DNA of 64,000 bases, taken from positions 22,082,204-22,146,203 of the forward strand of contig JAAONU010000010.1 in NCBI GenBank assembly GCA_012932295.1. Direction: 5' to 3'. This document shows positions 59,640-64,000 of the stretch, one piece after another. Numbering within the stretch: the stretch's first letter is position 1; each line of letters opens with the position of its first letter. This stretch comes from Cyclina sinensis (taxonomy: Eukaryota; Mollusca; Bivalvia; Venerida; Veneridae). Under the pieces are notes generated by a model. It was not told the DNA's origin, did not search any database, and saw only the letters and a list, made by a program, of their open reading frames with translations. Position numbers and translations under genes: made by a program.

Positions 59640-62600
59640 ATATATTGCTTCTTGAATAAAAGCGCAAAAACTGATCAAATAAAAAAACAACTGTAGGCTT
59701 GAGCGTCTTTTTTCTGGTTCACTGACCCCAGTTGCTCAATGCACTGCACAATGATATTAAATGGACAACGATATGCCGTTGTCTACGATATTTAGTAAAC
59801 GGCAATCGGCGTCAGCGATTGGTCATAACCAAGTAGTGCGGTCTAATTTCATTTTACGGGTTCGTTGAAAGCAGAACAATCATTTGACATGTTTACTTTA
59901 TGGCATTTCGTGCTTGTACCGTAAATATTTACTCAAAAATACATAAAGAATAGTGAAGAATGTTTGGCATCATTCAAAACAAAACAAGCGGTAGATAAGT
60001 TAGTTATCCTTCAAGGTATAGGTCTCGCTACGCTCGTTCGGTTATCAAATTGTTTCACCTGTCTACAAAAACTAGAATAACCTGTACCTCGAACGATAAC
60101 TATTATGGAAAAAAATGTTATTGCAAACAATCTTTCATATGTTTATTAAAGTACACATACAGTAAGGGTTGTTAAATCTTAAAGGAGTCAAACGTTGACA
60201 TTTATCACAAATAAAACAATTGTTTGTGATTTAACCTCTTCTGTTATCCTCTGTATGACTTTATTTGTTTCGACAGAGGGTCAAAACCCAGAAATACAAG
60301 TTGAAATTTATTTCAGTAGTCTTCATACATAATCAAACTATGAATTTTCGTTGAAGTCATAAAAGAAATTTCGATAGGTATCAAAGCTGTATCCTGAAAT
60401 ACTGAACATTGAAAGTTTGGCTAGCTTTGACCTTTTAAAGGAGTGATCTGTATCACGTACTGCTTAAATTTATTTGAAATTGATTGGCAAAAAAAAACAA
60501 CAAAAAAACAACAACAACGAACTGGACTTTTCTTAAAATGCTGTTATTGGACTGTAATTTAATGAATGAAAGCTACAAATGAAAATAAACACATGGTTTA
60601 CTGTTTTAAGTTAAACTGCTCAGTTATGCAACTGTCAAAACAGGAAACTTTACAAAGGTTTATGAATTAAGATCTGAGTAAGATTTTGAAAATAACAGGT
60701 TGAATATGATGTATGTTTTCCTTTCAAATTATTTCAATATCATGATTTTGGCTCTAGGAAAGAATATTATTTACCTCTAACATTTAAGTTAGACAGACAA
60801 ACACATGCTAATTTTGATAATAAGGTAGACTGTGCTTAAAATCACTTCAGCCTTAAGCAGACATGATTCTTCAGATGGATATTATGATTTCAAGAACTAC
60901 CGAAAGTAATACACTTTGTAAATATCTACATGAGAAGGGGAAACACCAAAAAAATAATGACATCAGAGGAAACAATCTATTTATAAAAGAGCTTTTATAT
61001 TCATGGGCCTGAACAACTGCTAGAATTTGAATAACTTATATAAAGTGACATAGAACTATACGAGGTGTAAGTTGTTGAGCTTTGAATATACTGCCAGTTA
61101 AAGAAAACCCAGAAACGTTGTTGAACGTTTGAAATACAATGCAGCAATTGTAAAAGTAATATAAAAAATGTATAAGATTATTGAAACAGTCTGTGAAGTC
61201 CTCTTCAAAATGCAACTCTTGTAAGTTCTTAACAAAATGTTTTGGAACTAATGTTACTATACAATCAAAATCCTAGATAATGAGTTTTATCTTATTATAT
61301 TGAAATTACTCATCATATTGCGTAACAAATGGAAACACAATCTGTGTGCATACATACAGAATAACTGGTTTAAACGCTAGCATATCTCAAAATCCAATTT
61401 TAAACATAGTATATTAATCATTTATGTTTCGTTTTTCAGAATACTACATGCAGTTAAACATTTTCCATTACACATCAGCTCTCATTTAGCTTTTTATACA
61501 GCTTTCCGATCCTATATGCATAAAACGTAATGGTCTGAATGAAATGAAAATATATTTGTTTGAACATTCAACAGTATCATAATAAAGTTTGCATTGACAG
61601 GTTATCTTTGTACTTCTTAGTATCAATTTATACTCTAATGTTTTTGATTCTTTTTGGAATGTCAGCTTCAAATCAAGGTTAAAATCTAGAACTTTGTACC
61701 GAAACATAACTTCATTCTTCCCACTTTCCACTAACATTTTTGACAATCTTTACATTAGTAAATTTTTATCAAAGGAACACTTAATATTTAGTATCAGTGT
61801 CTAAGACAGAAACAGATAAAACCTAAAGACACACAAAAAATAGTTCTTTCAAGGAATCAACAATTTCATTTTATTCCCTTTAGGGACTAACATAAACTAA
61901 ATTGAAGTCAAGTTTCCATCATCAATGACCTGCAGAACAGTCTGTACATTGTGCAATAGGATCACATTTTAGTTGTTTCAATGTCACATTCCCTGTTAAG
62001 AACGAAAAAAATATTTACATGCTATTTTAAGATATCCTTAATAGCTCTTATTTAACTTATTTAAAATAAAATAATTACATACAATTACTCACTTAAAAGA
62101 AAACAAATCATTATCAAAACATCCATTTTTGATTTGATTATACTTCGGAAAAATGAATTTTTGTTCATGTAAAACGTATACAGATTTGTTTTGAAGAAGT
62201 TTTTTTTTCCTGAAGATTTATTATATAATAAGTAAATTCAAATTTTTCACAAGCATGAATTGTTGACAAACGTGACCAGGACTTAGCAGAACAATCCGAC
62301 CCCTTTATTTTTCTGTACCCAGGACTCAACAGACCATTATTTGCTCTTTTTTTTTTATTTTTATTTTTGATTATAGTTTGTGCCCACACCATAAAGAAAG
62401 AAAAATACTTCCATGTCCCCTCCATGCTTAAACCGTATACATAAGGCATTTCAAAAACAGGGTAAATATCAACAATTTATTTATGTTAAGCTTTTTTTTT
62501 TAAATCGCGTGTAAAGCAGTAGTATCTTTATATCTATATTGCATACTTGTAGAAGATAAAACAGAGCGAATATTTTGCTATTCATTGTGAACAAAACTCT

Positions 62601-63660
62601 TTTCATCGTACATAGGTTTTGTTATTTCAGATATACTTGGGACAAAGATGATAGAAATCTTTCTTAAAAACATAAATGACGTAACTGCTGGTATTCATAT
62701 TTCGAAAAATTACAAAACAATAATGTAGCGTGATAGTAGAGATAAACCAGACAAGTTGCATCAGTTTTGAAATGGCCTCTTGATCTTAAATGACGAGACA
62801 TACATCTTTAACAATTCTTAATGTTTGCCCTGAATAAAGTCACGAAACAGAAATATTTTAAATTTAATCTGCACTGAAATCTTGCAACAGAAAATGCAAA
62901 AGGGTATTACAGGTCGGCAAACAGCAAAGTAAGTATTTGTCAACAAATTAGTTAAAATGTAAACACCGCTTCTAAAATGACTTCGCAAAATATTTCAAAA
63001 AAACTTCCTAGTCCTTTATTTAAAACTATTTGAAATATGATATTGCGTATAGAAAGATATACGTTTTTTTATGAAAGCGTTATTTTCTGTTCACAAAAAT
63101 AAATAAATCAAATCAAAATGTTCTTTAGAATATCTTTTAAAATCAGATGTTATCATGATAATTTTTACAGTAAAGACTTTTACAATTAAATAACCCTGCA
63201 ATTAACTTTTACATGCTTTATCACATTCTTGACATCCTGAAGGAATGAAGTTTGTCATTTTTGCCACATATGGATTTACAGTGTAATGGGTTCTTAGTAA
63301 CTTTGACATGCAAGATGTAAATAAGGGGAACACTAATTATATCAGACAGTTTCAAAACTATTTAAAAGTGGTATGTCATTATATTTATTACATGTAGTCT
63401 AACAAACTTGATTTTTTAAGGTTTCCATGAACAGCAGCTATGTTCTGTTTTCTTTTACACAGCTTTAATTAAATTTACTCAAAATATTTGCACTGAGAAT
63501 GAAGAAAGAAGCAGACAAGAAGGCTGGTAACTTACAGAAAAACTTTTTGTTTGTTTCTTTGTTTGTTTTTTTTTGTTTGTTATGTTTTTTTTCCCTTTTT
63601 TTGTAACAGTTCAGAATTAATGAAATCTATTCGCATATTTTTTATTAATCGTTTAAAATA
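59640..63660. other. AT-rich unannotated stretch
   Basis: No gene recognised over 4 kb. Minus frames at 61486-61746 (86 codons; MLVESGKNEVMFRYKVLDF) and 62165-62449 (94 codons) are the longest, but have no identifiable domain. An imperfect inverted repeat lies at 60003-60100. Confidence 0.3.
60003..60100. other. Imperfect inverted repeat, possible short MITE
   Basis: 'gttatccttcaaggtatagg' (60003-60022) faces 'cctgtacctcgaacgataac' (60081-60100), 17 of 20 positions complementary, with a loop of about 58 bp containing 'ctcgctacgctcgttcgg'. No target duplication was clear. Confidence 0.4.
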
Positions 63661-63985
63661 GGTAATATGAGATAACAAAGCAAGTAATATTAGAAAACAA
63701 AGCATATATCTAGGTAAATAGGTAATATGAGATAACAAAGCATGTATCTAGGTAAATAGGTAATATGAGATAACAAAGCAGGTACCTAGGTAAATAGGTA
63801 ATATGAGATAACAAAGCAGGTATCTAGGTAAATAGGTAATATGAGATAACAAAGCAGGTATCTAGGTAAATAGGTAATATGAGATAACAAAGCATGTATC
63901 TAGGTAAATAGGTAATATGAGATAACAAAGCATGTATCTAGGTAAATAGGTAATATGAGATAACAAAGCATGTATCTAGGTAAAA
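63661..63985. repeat. 38 bp tandem repeat, seven near-identical units
   Basis: The unit 'ggtaatatgagataacaaag' plus 'catgtatctaggtaaata' starts at 63721, 63759, 63797, 63835, 63873, 63911 and 63949, with an older diverged copy at 63661. Units differ only at 'catgtat', 'caggtac' and 'caggtat', so expansion is recent. It runs to within 15 bp of the window end. Confidence 0.97.
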
Positions 63986-64000
63986 TGGAAACAATTTTAG

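Noticed and set aside
63661..64000. CRISPR-like regular repeat of 38 bp
   Set aside because: Units abut without spacers, so it is a simple tandem repeat.

Overview
The window looks like intergenic or intronic DNA from a marine mollusc, most likely a bivalve. It is AT-rich, has almost no long open frames, and is full of microsatellites, minisatellites and decayed transposons. Repeats carrying the words 'gaccttgacctttgac' and 'aaggtcactgtgac', typical of bivalve genomes, are present. One gene remnant belongs to the DZIP3-like HEPN family, which is expanded in bivalves. There is no bacterial gene organisation: no operons, and the few plausible coding blocks are short and bounded by GT/AG splice signals.

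Layout. 1-1.44 kb: diverged bivalve repeat with a roughly 0.6 kb higher-order period. 3.5-7.2 kb: two exons (minus strand) of a DZIP3-like HEPN/coiled-coil gene whose connecting exon I could not find. 9.0-12.9 kb and 31.65-34.35 kb: two copies of a decayed duplicated block whose best-preserved parts look like short minus-strand exons of an unrecognised protein family. 15.25-18.95 kb: 5'-truncated, frameshifted L1/Tx1-like LINE (minus) with endonuclease, reverse transcriptase, zf-RVT motif and poly(A) tail. 20.2-20.8 kb: decayed LINE ORF1-like CCHC protein. 22.4-23.1 kb: a short minisatellite and a CpG-rich hairpin block. 25.2-26.8 kb: a 1.6 kb minisatellite of about 32 bp units. 35.3-40.1 kb and 51.6-55.1 kb: a second, larger degenerate duplication; one copy carries a dead Tc1/mariner-like transposase (37.6-38.55 kb). 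41.85-46.73 kb: a minisatellite of about 43 bp units interrupted by a non-autonomous hAT element with 13 bp inverted ends and an 8 bp target duplication; the same satellite reappears inverted at 47.74-48.23 kb. 49.56-50.3 kb: three head-to-tail tRNA-derived SINE units. 56.28-57.18 kb: dead mariner transposase. 58.39-59.64 kb: an internally deleted pogo/Tigger-like element with TA target duplication and a CENP-B-type N-terminal remnant. 63.66-63.99 kb: a 38 bp tandem repeat running to near the window edge.

No complete, intact protein-coding gene is supported. The window mainly records transposon insertion and decay, satellite expansion and local duplication around at most one or two fragmentary host genes. 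All family assignments come from reading translated motifs by eye; no database search was possible.
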